Part shown: piece by piece, positions 1 through 9,772 of the stretch
How positions within the stretch are numbered: position 1 is the first letter of the stretch
How the letters are laid out: each line of letters opens with the position of its first letter
Assembly (NCBI RefSeq): GCF_900111765.1
Contig: NZ_FOIB01000006.1
Coordinates: 62,001-126,000 of the forward strand
Direction of reading: 5' to 3'
DNA: 64,000 bases
DNA from: Myxococcus fulvus
Lineage (GTDB): Bacteria > Myxococcota > Myxococcia > Myxococcales > Myxococcaceae
Program-made: the position numbers and the translations under genes
Notes under the pieces: generated by a model
Told to the model about the DNA's origin: nothing
Database searches by the model: none
Seen by the model: the letters and a program-made list of their open reading frames with translations, nothing else

Positions 1-590
1 AGCTGGGGCACGCGGCGCGGCTGTCGGAGTTCGACATCACCAAGGTGGTCTTCCGCCTGCTCGAGGGCGGCTTCGCGTCGGTGACGGACAAGCCGCTCTT
101 GGTGCCCGTGGGGCCCGCGGCCGTCGCGGCGGGGAGCGCTCCGACGCAGGGACAGCCGGTGGGGCAGGGCGGGCCCGCGAAGGGGCAGCCGGCGGCGAGC
201 GCTGTTCCCACGGTGGACCCGCGTCCGGCGGCGCGCGTGTTCAACTTCATCTTCCGGGAGATTCGCGACGAGGTGGCCAAGCAGGGCATGGATCGCGAGT
301 TCATCGCCGCCGCCAATGCCGCGCTGTCGGGCCAGGCGCTGTCGTCCTCGCCGGTGTTGGAGGGGCTGTCCTTCCAGGCGGATGGCAGCCTGGCCGAGGC
401 GAAGCTGATGGAGTCCTTCCAGCGGCACCACGCGCAGCTGGGCTCCGAGCCGCTGGCCTCCTTCAAGCAGGCGCTCAGCGACGTGATGTTCTTCTTGTTG
501 TTCCAGGCCGGTGAGCTGTTGGGGTCGCGCGCGGACGAGGACCTCGCCCGTCGTGTGAAGAAGCTGCTGGCGACGCTCGAGGGCTCGTGA
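1..590 (+). CDS. DUF4388-type protein, C-terminal part (5' end outside window)
   Basis: The reading frame is open from base 3 to the TGA at 588-590, so the gene begins before the window; the GTG at 45 is only an internal codon. The visible 195 residues start with a short winged-helix-like segment (LSEFDITKVVFRLLEGGFASV), which resembles the end of DUF4388/PatA-type regulators common in myxobacteria. An Ala/Pro/Gln-rich linker follows, then a helical C-terminal domain of about 120 residues ending near the truD start. The stop overlaps the truD start by four bases (GTGA), so the two are probably translationally coupled. The family call rests on the short wHTH-like stretch only; a DNA-binding or signalling role is inference. 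Confidence 0.6.
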   Translation, partial: LGHAARLSEFDITKVVFRLLEGGFASVTDKPLLVPVGPAAVAAGSAPTQGQPVGQGGPAKGQPAASAVPTVDPRPAARVFNFIFREIRDEVAKQGMDREFIAAANAALSGQALSSSPVLEGLSFQADGSLAEAKLMESFQRHHAQLGSEPLASFKQALSDVMFFLLFQAGELLGSRADEDLARRVKKLLATLEGS

Positions 591-1612
591 CGACGGATTC
601 GGATTGGCCGCGGTTGACGGCGGATGTCCCCGGCTGTGGTGGTGGTTTCAAGCTGGTCCCCGAGGACTTCGAGGTGGAGGAGCTCCCCGCCTATCAGCCG
701 TCGGGCGAGGGCGAGCACCTCTACCTGTGGCTGGAGAAGCGGGGTCGGGACACGCGCGAGGTGGTGCGCGCGCTGTCCCAGGTGCTGGGCGTGTCCGAGG
801 ACGACGTGGGCGTCGCGGGCATGAAGGACCGGCAGGCCGTCACGCGGCAGCTCATCTCGGTGCCCGCGCGCGCGGAGCCCAAGCTGGGCGACTTCGCGCT
901 GGAGGGCGTGCAGGTGCTGTGGTCGCGCCGGCACGGCAACAAGCTGCGGACCGGGCACCTGAAGGGCAACCGCTTCCGCCTGCGCCTGCGCGGCGTGCGC
1001 GACGTGGGCGCGGCGAGGGAGTCCTTCACGCGGCTGTCCGCCGGCGGCGTGCCCAACTACTTCGGCGAGCAGCGCTTCGGCCGCGCGGGTGACAACGCGG
1101 ACCTGGGGCGCCTGCTGGTGCTGGGGCAGCGCCTGCCGAAGCGGCCGGAGCGCTTCCAGCGCAAGCTGTACCTCTCCGCCTTCCAGTCGCGCATCTTCAA
1201 CCGGGCGCTCGCGGACCGCGTGCGCGCGGGCACCTTGTCCACGGCCCTGTTGGGGGACGTGCTGCGCAAGGAGGAGACCGGTGGCCTCTTCGTGTGCGAG
1301 GCACCGGAGGTGGACGGGCCTCGCGTCGCCGCGTTCGAGGTGAGCCCTGCGGGGCCGCTGTTCGGTCCGAAGATGACGGCCTCCGCGGGCGAGGTGGCGG
1401 AGGTCGAGGCGAAGCTGCTCGCGGGCGAGGGCGTCACGCTGGACGACTTCAAGCGCGGTGGCGGCGAGACGGAGGGAAGTCGCCGGCCGTACCGCGTCCG
1501 CCTGGGCTCGCCCGAGCTGACGCCCGAGGGTGACGACGTGTGGCTCACCTTCGAGCTGCCTCGGGGCGCGTACGCCACCGAGGTCCTCCACGAACTGCTC
1601 AAGGACGACTGA
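587..1612 (+). CDS. truD: tRNA pseudouridine(13) synthase TruD
   Basis: Cytosolic enzyme that isomerises uridine 13 of certain tRNAs (tRNA-Glu in E. coli) to pseudouridine. The 341-residue length suits the family. The hallmark GMKDRQAVTRQ segment places the catalytic aspartate at residue 81, and the NYFGEQRFGR motif typical of TruD lies near residues 147-156. The TruD insertion domain occupies the middle of the protein and the RGAYATEVL motif closes the active-site domain near the C-terminus. The GTG start overlaps the stop of the preceding gene by four bases. Nothing is missing; this is a confident housekeeping call. Confidence 0.95.
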   Translation: MTTDSDWPRLTADVPGCGGGFKLVPEDFEVEELPAYQPSGEGEHLYLWLEKRGRDTREVVRALSQVLGVSEDDVGVAGMKDRQAVTRQLISVPARAEPKLGDFALEGVQVLWSRRHGNKLRTGHLKGNRFRLRLRGVRDVGAARESFTRLSAGGVPNYFGEQRFGRAGDNADLGRLLVLGQRLPKRPERFQRKLYLSAFQSRIFNRALADRVRAGTLSTALLGDVLRKEETGGLFVCEAPEVDGPRVAAFEVSPAGPLFGPKMTASAGEVAEVEAKLLAGEGVTLDDFKRGGGETEGSRRPYRVRLGSPELTPEGDDVWLTFELPRGAYATEVLHELLKDD

Positions 1613-1888
1613 GCCCGGGGTTCTCCGGTGCGGCGTTGCCCGCCCTGCCCCGATGTCGCCGCCGGCGCGAGGTCCGCCTCGCGCCAGGGTTCCTTCCCGG
1701 GGCCTCGCCCAGGCAGGGGAATGTCCCCGATGCCGGGTTGAGGCTTCGCGCCCTGCTCGGGCGCCCTGGCCCTTCGCTCGGGGGGATGACGACGAGGACT
1801 CCGCCCGCCGCAGGCGTGGCTGGAGGCACTCCCCTGGCCTCGCGACAGGAAGTCCGCTGCGGGCGGTGACGCCCCCCTGGAAAAGCGA

Positions 1889-1921
1889 AGCGCCTCCGCG
1901 GGACGAAGCCCGGGAGGCGCT
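1889..1921. terminator. hairpin terminator between truD and the OmpA gene
   Basis: A perfect 9-bp stem (AGCGCCTCC / GGAGGCGCT) encloses an inner CGGG/CCCG pairing. It sits between two convergent genes. On the minus strand it is followed by a short T-rich stretch (CTTTT), so it best serves the OmpA gene and may also stop readthrough from truD. The rest of the 335-base gap (1613-1947) shows no convincing gene. Confidence 0.65.
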
Positions 1922-1947
1922 GAGCCTGCTTCCGCGTGAGGCGGAAG

Positions 1948-3363
<1,416 letters not shown>

Positions 3364-3380
3364 CGGGAGCACTCGGAGCG

Positions 3381-3698
3381 TCACGGGTTCGGGGTCCTCT
3401 CGCCGGTGTCGCTGCTGCCCGACACGGACATGGCCTTCTCGCGCGCCTCGTTGGCGAAGCGCGACGCCTTCACCGCGAAGTCCACGCCGGCTTGATAGTC
3501 GGAGTAGCCAACCTCCTCGCGCGCCTTGTCGAGGTACAGGTTCGCGGCGGTCCACTCGAACGGAGCCAGCTTGTCGGCTCCGGCCGTGCGCGCGGCCTGA
3601 ATCTGGACTTCGGCGTCGAGGATGTTCGCGGTGGACTTCACGGGGCCGCATGCGGCGAGCGCCCCGGCCACCGACACCAGCACCGTCAGCTTCTTCAT
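3381..3698 (-). CDS. DUF4398-type small lipoprotein
   Basis: A 105-residue protein with a lipoprotein signal (MKKLTVLVSVAGALAAC). The mature part is a single helical domain with the features of DUF4398 proteins: a conserved stretch around KLAPFEWTAANLYLDKAREE, then AVKASRFANEAREKA. Such proteins regularly precede OmpA-domain proteins. Here it is the first gene of a two-gene unit with the OmpA/TSP3 lipoprotein, whose N-terminal helical region looks similar. A structural role at the cell envelope is likely from context; no enzyme motif is visible. Confidence 0.85.
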   Translation of the reverse strand: MKKLTVLVSVAGALAACGPVKSTANILDAEVQIQAARTAGADKLAPFEWTAANLYLDKAREEVGYSDYQAGVDFAVKASRFANEAREKAMSVSGSSDTGERTPNP

Positions 3699-3733
3699 AG
3701 CGTGGCGCCTCTAGAGGAGGGACAGAGGCATCG

Positions 3734-3762
3734 GTCGTATCAATCGCCTCTTGGGGGGTCAA
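3734..3762 (-). promoter_or_regulatory. candidate sigma-70-type promoter for the lipoprotein/OmpA pair
   Basis: On the minus strand TTGACC (3757-3762) is followed after 17 bases by TACGAC (3734-3739), about 36 bases upstream of the ATG at 3698. The -35 matches five of six consensus bases and the -10 three of six. The position fits, but this is motif reading only. Confidence 0.4.
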
Positions 3763-3824
3763 GAATCGGGCAGACCCTGTTGGAGGGGGGGCGGCCCGGC
3801 GCCAGGGACTTTGACGGCCGGCGC

Positions 3825-4841
3825 ATGGCTTGCCATCGTCCCCCTCCTGTGCGCCCGCCCGTCCTCCCCGCCCGCCTCCTGCTGCTCTTGACGCTGCTCG
3901 TGTCCCCCCTGGCCCTGTCCGCCCAGGCGTCCGCCGCGAAGCGCGCCGAGCGCCAGGCCGAGACGGAGAAGGTGGTCCAGACGGTCCTCCAGGGCGGCGC
4001 GGTGCCCGCCGCCGTCTCCCGCCTGCGCTACCTGCGCGAGGAGCCCTTCGCCGCGGACCTCATCACCGAGGCCCTGCGCCGCGCCCTGGACGAGCGGGTC
4101 CGCCGCAACCTCGTCGCGGTGCTCGCGGGGCTGGACACACGCTCGGCGGAGCCCGCGCTGGTGCGGCTCGCGGGCGACGGGGACAGCACGGTGCGCATGT
4201 ACGCCGCGCAGGGCCTGGCCCGCCTCAAGAGCCGCAACGTGCAGGTGCTGCTGCCGCTGCTGAACGACAAGAGCAGCGGCGTGCGCCGGGACGCGGCCCG
4301 CGCGCTGGGCGCCTCGCGCAACCCCAAGGTGGGCAAGGCGCTGATGGCGGCCGCCAAGGAGGAGCAGGAGCTGGAGGTGCGCGCCGCGATGCTGGCCGCC
4401 ACCGGCGAGACCGGGGATGCCAAGCAGGCCAAGCCCCTCAAGGAGTTCCTGGAGAACGACTCGGAGAGCACCCGCTTCGCGGCGGCGCGCGGCCTGTGCC
4501 GGCTGGGCGCCCCGGAGGGCTTCGCCTTCGCCAACAAGCTGCTCGGCGACTCGGACCGCTTCAAGCGGCGCCAGGGGCTGGAGCTGTTCGAGGGCGTGGT
4601 GGCGAAGAAGGCCAGCCCCGCGCTCAAGCCGCTCCTGGAGGACAAGGACCGCACGCTGGCCGCGGGCGCCGCGCGCATCCTCTACCAGGGCGGCGACCCG
4701 TCCATGCTGGACTGGCTGGTGCTGGCGTCGTGGAACGCCAAGAACGACGAGAAGCTGACGTACGAGAAGGAGCTGGAGACGCTCCAGCTCCAGGATGACC
4801 GCCGCAAGGTGATCCTGCGAAGGGCGGGCGTGGCGCCATGA
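3825..4841 (+). CDS. secreted HEAT-repeat protein
   Basis: A 338-residue protein starting at the ATG just before a hydrophobic signal segment (residues about 15-32). The rest is built of helical HEAT-type units, seen in recurring phrases such as STVRMYAAQGLARLKS, GVRRDAARALGAS and LEVRAAMLAATGETGDA. HEAT repeats form a curved scaffold for protein binding, and no catalytic motif is present. The stop overlaps the next gene's start by four bases (ATGA), so it is co-translated with the DUF1460 protein. A periplasmic or cell-envelope scaffold role is inferred from the signal peptide and partner. Confidence 0.85.
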   Translation: MACHRPPPVRPPVLPARLLLLLTLLVSPLALSAQASAAKRAERQAETEKVVQTVLQGGAVPAAVSRLRYLREEPFAADLITEALRRALDERVRRNLVAVLAGLDTRSAEPALVRLAGDGDSTVRMYAAQGLARLKSRNVQVLLPLLNDKSSGVRRDAARALGASRNPKVGKALMAAAKEEQELEVRAAMLAATGETGDAKQAKPLKEFLENDSESTRFAAARGLCRLGAPEGFAFANKLLGDSDRFKRRQGLELFEGVVAKKASPALKPLLEDKDRTLAAGAARILYQGGDPSMLDWLVLASWNAKNDEKLTYEKELETLQLQDDRRKVILRRAGVAP

Positions 4842-5791
4842 CGTGGGCGGTGGTGCTGGCCTCGGCGCTCCTCACCCAGGCGCCGGGGGCCTCCTCGAAG
4901 CAGGACGTCGCGCCCGGAGCCGCGCGGCTGGTCGAATCCGGTTCGGCCGCGGCCCAGGCGGCCACGGCCACGCCCGCGCGCCCCAACGGCTGGACGGGCC
5001 TGGACGCGAGCGCCTTCGCGGCCCTGGTGGCCCAGGCGACGGAGGCGCCCCTCTCCGAGCGGCTCCTGTCGATGAGCGCGCGCTTCATCAACACGCCCTA
5101 CGTGCTGTCCCCGCTGGGCGAGGGCTCGGGCGTGGACCCCGACCCGACCTTCCGCCTGGACGCGGTGGACTGCCTCACCTTCGTCGAGCAGTCGATGGCG
5201 CTGGGGCTGGCGCGCACCGAGCCGGAGGTGGGCTCGCTGCTCGAGCACATCCGCTACGCCCAGACGCCCTCCTACGAGGACCGCAACCACCTCATGGAGG
5301 CGCAGTGGCTGCCCAACAACATCCGCAAGGGCTTCCTGCGCGACGTGACGCGCGCGCTCGGCGGTGAGGACACCGTCAGCGTGACGAAGACGCTGACGAA
5401 GACCACCTGGCAGTCGCGCTCCTCGCAGTCGCTCCAGCTGCCCCGGGAGCGTCAGCCGACGGGCACGTTCGCGCTGAACATGATTCCGCTGGAGAAGGTG
5501 ATGGCGCACGCGCGCGACATCCCCTCCGGCACCATCCTCGTGGTGATGCGCGAGGACCTGCCCCTCAAGGCCACGCGCATCACCCACCTGGGCTTCGTGG
5601 TGCAGCGCAAGCACCGCACCTTCCTGCGTCACGCCTCGCGCGGCGGCTACAACCGCGTGGTGGACGAGGACCTGGAGACCTTCCTCACGCGCAACTCGCG
5701 CTACGCGAAGTGGAAGGTCACCGGCGTGAGCCTCTTCGAGGCGCGCAGGCCCGACAGCGCCCCGGCGAGCGCGGTGGTGCGCTCGCCCTGA
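4838..5791 (+). CDS. DUF1460-type cell-wall amidase-like protein
   Basis: A 317-residue exported protein with a short N-terminal signal-like segment. It carries the landmarks of the DUF1460 (NlpC/P60-like papain-fold) family: FINTPYVLSPLGEG, the presumed nucleophile cysteine in LDAVDCLTFVEQ, the YEDRNHLMEAQWLPNN segment, and a late THLGFVVQRKHRTFLRHAS histidine region. Members of the family cleave or modify peptidoglycan peptides. It is the second gene of a coupled pair with the HEAT-repeat protein. The fold assignment is good; the exact bond cleaved is unknown. Confidence 0.85.
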   Translation: MTWAVVLASALLTQAPGASSKQDVAPGAARLVESGSAAAQAATATPARPNGWTGLDASAFAALVAQATEAPLSERLLSMSARFINTPYVLSPLGEGSGVDPDPTFRLDAVDCLTFVEQSMALGLARTEPEVGSLLEHIRYAQTPSYEDRNHLMEAQWLPNNIRKGFLRDVTRALGGEDTVSVTKTLTKTTWQSRSSQSLQLPRERQPTGTFALNMIPLEKVMAHARDIPSGTILVVMREDLPLKATRITHLGFVVQRKHRTFLRHASRGGYNRVVDEDLETFLTRNSRYAKWKVTGVSLFEARRPDSAPASAVVRSP

Positions 5792-5798
5792 CGGGGCG

Positions 5799-6245
5799 TC
5801 AGAAGGCGGGCGGCGGGGGCGAGGAGCGCTCGGTCTCCCGCTCCTCCTCCTCGGCGGCCCGCACGGCCTCGTCGGTGGTGGCGGCCTCCTGGGCGCGCTC
5901 CCGCTCGATGAGCAGGGCGGCGCGCTCCCGCATCTCCTCGGGGACGAGAATCTCCCACCAGGGGAGCAGGTTGCCGGTGGTCAGCTTGTCCACCACGCCC
6001 GAGCGTCCCGCGCGCACGAGCACCGGGATGTCCCGCTCCTCGAGCATCCCGGTGAAGACCTCGACCATGAGCGGGTTGTCCGTCGTGCCGGCGCGCGCGA
6101 AGACGCGCTGATCCAACTCATGGGGCAGCGGCAGGCCCCGGCGGCTCATCTCACTGGCCTCGACCAATCGAGGGCTGCCCGGGCAGTCCGAGCATTGCTC
6201 GATGTCGTCCCGGTACTCCGAGCCGCAGCTTGCGCAGTATCTCAT
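5799..6245 (-). CDS. zinc-ribbon protein with DUF2007-like signal-transducing domain
   Basis: A 148-residue cytosolic protein. The N-terminus holds a zinc ribbon (CASCG, then CSDCPG). It is followed by a compact domain with PLMVEVFTGMLEERDIPVLVRAG and WEILVPEEMRERAALLIE, which resembles the DUF2007 'putative signal transducing protein' domain. The C-terminus is charged and Pro-rich. A very good ribosome site (AGGAGG, seven bases before the ATG) fixes the start. It converges on the DUF1460 gene with only seven bases between. The function is unknown. Confidence 0.75.
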   Translation of the reverse strand: MRYCASCGSEYRDDIEQCSDCPGSPRLVEASEMSRRGLPLPHELDQRVFARAGTTDNPLMVEVFTGMLEERDIPVLVRAGRSGVVDKLTTGNLLPWWEILVPEEMRERAALLIERERAQEAATTDEAVRAAEEEERETERSSPPPPAF

Positions 6246-6329
6246 GTCCGTCCCTCCTGCCCGTGGATGTCCTGGAGGGACATGGTAGGTCCGCTGTCCC
6301 GTCGCGGCACCTGGGGCCCATCCTTCCGT

Positions 6330-6716
6330 TCACTGTCGGGCGTCGTCGCCCGACCAGTGGCGGGCCTCCGCCCCCAGCCTGCCCACGGCGCTGCTCAGCC
6401 GCTCCACGTCGATGGGCTTGCGCAGCATCAAGTCGCAGTGCTCGGCGCCGTCCACCTGCGTGTAGCCCGACACCAGGATGACGCGCGTGCGCGCGGAGCG
6501 GGCCTTCACCCGCCGGGCCAGCTCCGTGCCCGTCAGCCCGGGCAGTGACTCGTCCGTCACCACCACGTCCGGATGCGCGCTCTCGAAGGCCCTCAAGCCC
6601 GACAGGCCGTCACTCGCGGTGACGACGTCGAAGTCGAACTCGAGCAGCTCCGCGAGGAGCTCCCGGCTGTCTGCGTCGTCCTCGACGAGGAGGACCTTGA
6701 TTCGCTCGGCACCCAT
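6330..6716 (-). CDS. stand-alone response-regulator receiver protein
   Basis: A single CheY-like receiver domain of 128 residues with no output domain. The acidic pocket is LLVEDDADS near the N-terminus, the phospho-acceptor is Asp55 in VVVTDESLPGL, the switch serine is in VILVSGY and the conserved lysine in LRKPI. No kinase is adjacent, so it is an orphan, as is common in myxobacteria. A GTG at 6737 could extend it by seven residues; the ATG at 6716 starts directly before the first beta strand and is preferred. Confidence 0.85.
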   Translation of the reverse strand: MGAERIKVLLVEDDADSRELLAELLEFDFDVVTASDGLSGLRAFESAHPDVVVTDESLPGLTGTELARRVKARSARTRVILVSGYTQVDGAEHCDLMLRKPIDVERLSSAVGRLGAEARHWSGDDARQ

Positions 6717-6881
6717 GCGTCTGGGTAACCCTGGCACCTGTCCGAAACGTCCGCCGCGACCGCCGCTTCACTCGCGCCGCGCCGCTCGGAGGGCAGGCGG
6801 CCGGAAGAGCGTCCCTCACCGCGGGGCAATGGGCTGTCCATCCGCCAGGGACTGTCCATCTTTGGCCCCGGAGGTGATGCC

Positions 6882-7241
6882 ATGAAGGTGTTGATGCGGG
6901 GCGTGCATCTGAGCCTGACGGATTCCCTGAGGGACTATCTGCAGGAACATCTGGTGAGCCACATCGAGCGGTACGCGGACGACGAGGCGGCGGAAATCGA
7001 CATCTCGCTGGTGGACATCAACGGCCCGAAGGGCGGGGTGGACAAGGAGTGTCGGGTGACGGTGCGCATGCCGAACTTCGCGGCCATCCACGTCACGGAG
7101 ACGGCGGAGACGCTGTTCCAGGCCATCGACGCGGCGCGTGACCGGCTGGAGCGCAGCGTGCGCAAGGCCGTGGAGCGGCGCCGGGAGGTGCGCACGGACG
7201 GGCTGCCCGACGACGTGGCGGCGAACGTGCCCACCTATTAG
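6882..7241 (+). CDS. hpf: ribosome hibernation-promoting factor HPF/RaiA family
   Basis: A 119-residue protein of the HPF/RaiA family, which binds the 30S decoding region and silences or pairs ribosomes in stationary phase or stress. The pattern LTDSLRDYLQEHLVSHIERY, followed by a beta-rich segment with KECRVTVRMPNFAAIHVTET and the helix LFQAIDAARDRLERSVRKAVER, is typical. It lacks the long-form C-terminal dimerisation domain, so it is a short-form protein. A near-perfect ribosome site (GGAGGTGAT, 6870-6878) precedes the ATG, and a strong hairpin follows the stop, so it is probably a single-gene unit. Confidence 0.9.
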   Translation: MKVLMRGVHLSLTDSLRDYLQEHLVSHIERYADDEAAEIDISLVDINGPKGGVDKECRVTVRMPNFAAIHVTETAETLFQAIDAARDRLERSVRKAVERRREVRTDGLPDDVAANVPTY

Positions 7242-7262
7242 CGCAACACGTATCAGGGTGTA

Positions 7263-7302
7263 GGGCCCGGTCTTCCTGGCTGTGGGCCAGGCGGCCGGGC
7301 CC
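7263..7302 (+). terminator. hairpin terminator after hpf
   Basis: A perfect 8-bp outer stem (GGGCCCGG / CCGGGCCC) encloses a second CCTGGC / GCCAGG stem-loop. It lies 21 bases after the hpf stop. No T run follows, which is usual in very GC-rich genomes. Confidence 0.6.
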
Positions 7303-7323
7303 CAGTTGTCCGCTGTCCGAATC

Positions 7324-7353
7324 TTGCTGGGTCCGAATGGTGAACGCTATAAG
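7324..7353 (+). promoter_or_regulatory. candidate promoter of the MXAN_5187-like gene
   Basis: TTGCTG (7324-7329) and TATAAG (7348-7353) are separated by 18 bases and lie 34 bases before the ATG at 7387. The -10 matches five of six consensus bases, which is striking in DNA this GC-rich. Confidence 0.5.
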
Positions 7354-7386
7354 CGGAACCCTTCACCCACGGGCTAAAGGACGGCG

Positions 7387-9441
7387 ATGGTCCGCCTCAA
7401 GTTCCTCCTCTTCGCGTTCCTGGTCCTCGGACTGGGGCTTGCTCATCTCCCGATGTTGTCGGGACCGCTTCGCGCGCGCGCGGTGGAAGGAGCCACGGCT
7501 CAGTCCGCCTCGGGCGTGACGGAGGTGGCCCGCCGCGTGGATGCGCGTCGCGCGGAGGTCCAGGCGCTGGCGCTGAAGCTGGCCGCCACGCCGGATGTGG
7601 CCAGCGCGGTGCACGCGCTGCAGCCGCCCAGGCCCGCGACGCCCGCGCGTCCCCAGTACGGCGCTGCTTCACGCGACAAGGACAAGGAGGACGACAAGGC
7701 CGGCTTGCAGCCGCTGACGGCCGAGCGCTTCTCCGCCGTCCGCACCGCCGCCGAGGCCGTGCTGCCCAAGGAGCTCAAGGGCGCGGTCGTGGCGCTGGCC
7801 GCTCCGGACGCGGCGTTCCACGCCGTGGTGGGCGGAGAGCCTTCCTCGGACAGCGCGAAGCTGGATGTCGCGGCGCTGGTGAAGGCGGGCACCACGGTGG
7901 TGGACGCGCTGGGGACGACCCACGTGTTCGCCGCGGTGCCGGTGTTGTGGGGCGGGGACTTCGGGGTGCAGCCGGCGGTGACGCTGGTGGTGGGCGCGCC
8001 GCTGTTCGACGAGGGCGCGCTGGAGGCCGCGGCGCAGGCCTCGGGCGTCACGGCGCTCGGTCTGGTGAAGGGGGATTCGGTGACGGCCTTCGGGCCGGAC
8101 AAGCTCCTGGCGGAGGGTTCGCTCGCGCAGGTGGCCGCGAACACGAACGGCGTGGTGGTGCGCCGTGGGGCCGTGAAGAACCTGGGGCCCGTGGCCCTGC
8201 CGGTGCTGACGGACGGCGACGTGATGGGCGGCCAGGCGCCGCTGGCGGTGGCCTCTCGCCGCACGCTGGAGGGGACCTCGGTGGAGGTGTTCTCCGTGGC
8301 CGGGACGCAGGCGGTGCTGGGCGCGCTGGCGGACTACCAGCAGAGCGCGCTCTTCGCCCTGGCGGGCCTGCTGGTGCTGACGCTGGTGTGGGCGGCGATG
8401 ATGGGCGGCGCGCGGGCCTCGGGTGACGAGGTCCAGGGCTCCTCCGACACGCTGAGCCTGTCGGCCGCGATGGCGGCGAATGCTCCGGCGGCGATGCCCG
8501 CGTCGCACTCCTCTCCGCCTGCGCCGGTGGCCGCGGCCCCGACGCCGGAGCCGTTCGCGTCCTTGCCTCCCGCGCCGACTCCGGGGCCGTTGCCGGACCC
8601 GTTCGCTTCCGCACCGCCGCCTCCCGCGGCCCAGCCGTTCGGGGCGGATCCCTTCGCCCATGCGGCGCCGGCTCCCGCGGCGGCCCAGCCGTTCGGGGCG
8701 GATCCGTTCGCGCTGCCGCCTCCTCCCGCGGCGTCCGCGCCGATGGGGGATCCGTTCGCGCTGCCGCCTCCCTCGGCGGCTCCGTCGAGCCCGTTCGGCG
8801 GGGCGGACCCGTTCGCCCAGGCGGAGCCGTTCCCGTTCCCGGCGCCTCCTGCCTCGACGCCGCCTCCTCCGGCGGTGCCTCCGGCGACGCCGTTCGGTTC
8901 CTCGTCGTCCATGCCCTTCGAGCCGGAGCCCCATGGGGACTCGCTGTCTCCGGCGTCGCCTCGGCGGGGTGCGTTCGCCTTCGAGGACCAGCCCACGGCG
9001 GCGTACTCGCTGCAGCAGGCGGCCAATCCGTTCGCCCTGGCGGCGGCGCAGTCTCCGGAGAACCCGGAGACGACGCGCGTCGCGGCCATCCCGCGCGAGC
9101 TGCTCCAGGCGAGTGCGCGTCCTCCCGACGCTCCGATTCCGCTGCCGGCACGGGGCGGGGCGGCTCCCGCGGCGATTCCGCTGCCGGGCGCGGGGCCCTC
9201 GGGCAACTCCGCGGTGGCGCTCTCCGAGGAGCAGCACTTCCAGGAGGTCTTCCGCGAGTTCATCACCACGCGCGAGCGCTGTGGCGAGCCGGCCGACGGC
9301 CTGACGTACGACAAGTTCGTGCAGAAGCTGCGCAAGAACAAGGAGCAGCTCGTCCAGAAGTACGCGTGCAAGACGGTGCGCTTCCAGGTCTACGTGAAGG
9401 AGGGCAAGGCCGCCCTCAAGGCCACGCCCGTCAAGGACTGA
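7387..9441 (+). CDS. two-pass membrane protein resembling the MXAN_5187 family
   Basis: A 684-residue protein of unknown function. Residues 4-22 form one membrane helix and about 320-340 (LFALAGLLVLTLVWAAMMGG) a second, so the roughly 300-residue domain between them should lie in the periplasm, like a Cache-type sensor domain. A long Pro/Ala linker with repeated DPFA motifs follows. The conserved C-terminal domain (about 611-684) contains EVFREFITTRERCGEP and LTYDKFVQKLRKNKEQL, which I associate with the M. xanthus MXAN_5187 C-terminal domain. The layout suggests a transmembrane sensor or scaffold with a cytoplasmic binding domain. It has its own promoter and no partner gene. Confidence 0.8.
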   Translation: MVRLKFLLFAFLVLGLGLAHLPMLSGPLRARAVEGATAQSASGVTEVARRVDARRAEVQALALKLAATPDVASAVHALQPPRPATPARPQYGAASRDKDKEDDKAGLQPLTAERFSAVRTAAEAVLPKELKGAVVALAAPDAAFHAVVGGEPSSDSAKLDVAALVKAGTTVVDALGTTHVFAAVPVLWGGDFGVQPAVTLVVGAPLFDEGALEAAAQASGVTALGLVKGDSVTAFGPDKLLAEGSLAQVAANTNGVVVRRGAVKNLGPVALPVLTDGDVMGGQAPLAVASRRTLEGTSVEVFSVAGTQAVLGALADYQQSALFALAGLLVLTLVWAAMMGGARASGDEVQGSSDTLSLSAAMAANAPAAMPASHSSPPAPVAAAPTPEPFASLPPAPTPGPLPDPFASAPPPPAAQPFGADPFAHAAPAPAAAQPFGADPFALPPPPAASAPMGDPFALPPPSAAPSSPFGGADPFAQAEPFPFPAPPASTPPPPAVPPATPFGSSSSMPFEPEPHGDSLSPASPRRGAFAFEDQPTAAYSLQQAANPFALAAAQSPENPETTRVAAIPRELLQASARPPDAPIPLPARGGAAPAAIPLPGAGPSGNSAVALSEEQHFQEVFREFITTRERCGEPADGLTYDKFVQKLRKNKEQLVQKYACKTVRFQVYVKEGKAALKATPVKD
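8548..8905 (+). repeat. Pro/Ala linker with reiterated DPFA motifs
   Basis: Within the MXAN_5187-like gene the linker repeats short motifs: QPFGADPFA twice, and further MGDPFA, GGADPFA and PDPFA, set in Pro/Ala-rich sequence. Repeated DPF-type peptides in a disordered linker look like multivalent short binding motifs. Confidence 0.75.
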
Positions 9442-9470
9442 CCGCGGCGTTCACCGTGAGGTGACAGTCG

Positions 9471-9499
9471 GAGCCCGGGGCGCAGCTTGCCTCGGGCTT
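9471..9499 (+). terminator. possible terminator after the MXAN_5187-like gene
   Basis: AGCCCG (9472-9477) pairs with CGGGCT (9493-9498) with a partial inner GGC/GCC pairing, and a short TTT follows soon after. The rest of the 331-base gap 9442-9772 has no supportable gene. Confidence 0.35.
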
Positions 9500-9772
9500 C
9501 GCTCGTTTCTGGGGGCCAGGCCCGTCTGCGCGTTCCGTATCGAGATGCCGTCGAGAGGAGGCTCACGTCTGGTTTCAGGTGCCTGCGCCACGCGGCGGGC
9601 GGCGGCCGACATGGGCACGAGGCACCTTGCTGCCTGGACCTCATGCGGTGCCGATTCGCGGCGGAGGGGTTGCTGCGCCTCGTCCCTGGTGCCGCGCGTC
9701 GCGAGGACCGCGCATGGGTGAAGCACCGTGCTCCGGGGCCTTCGCGCCGTGCGCCGGCTCGGGGCGCCTGGC

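Noticed and set aside
1613..1947. A gene between truD and the OmpA gene
   Set aside because: Open frames there are Arg/Pro-rich in several frames with no start signal; only the hairpin is convincing.
9461..9721. A possible 86-residue gene between the MXAN_5187-like and kinase genes
   Set aside because: No ribosome site, no family resemblance and composition unlike neighbouring genes.
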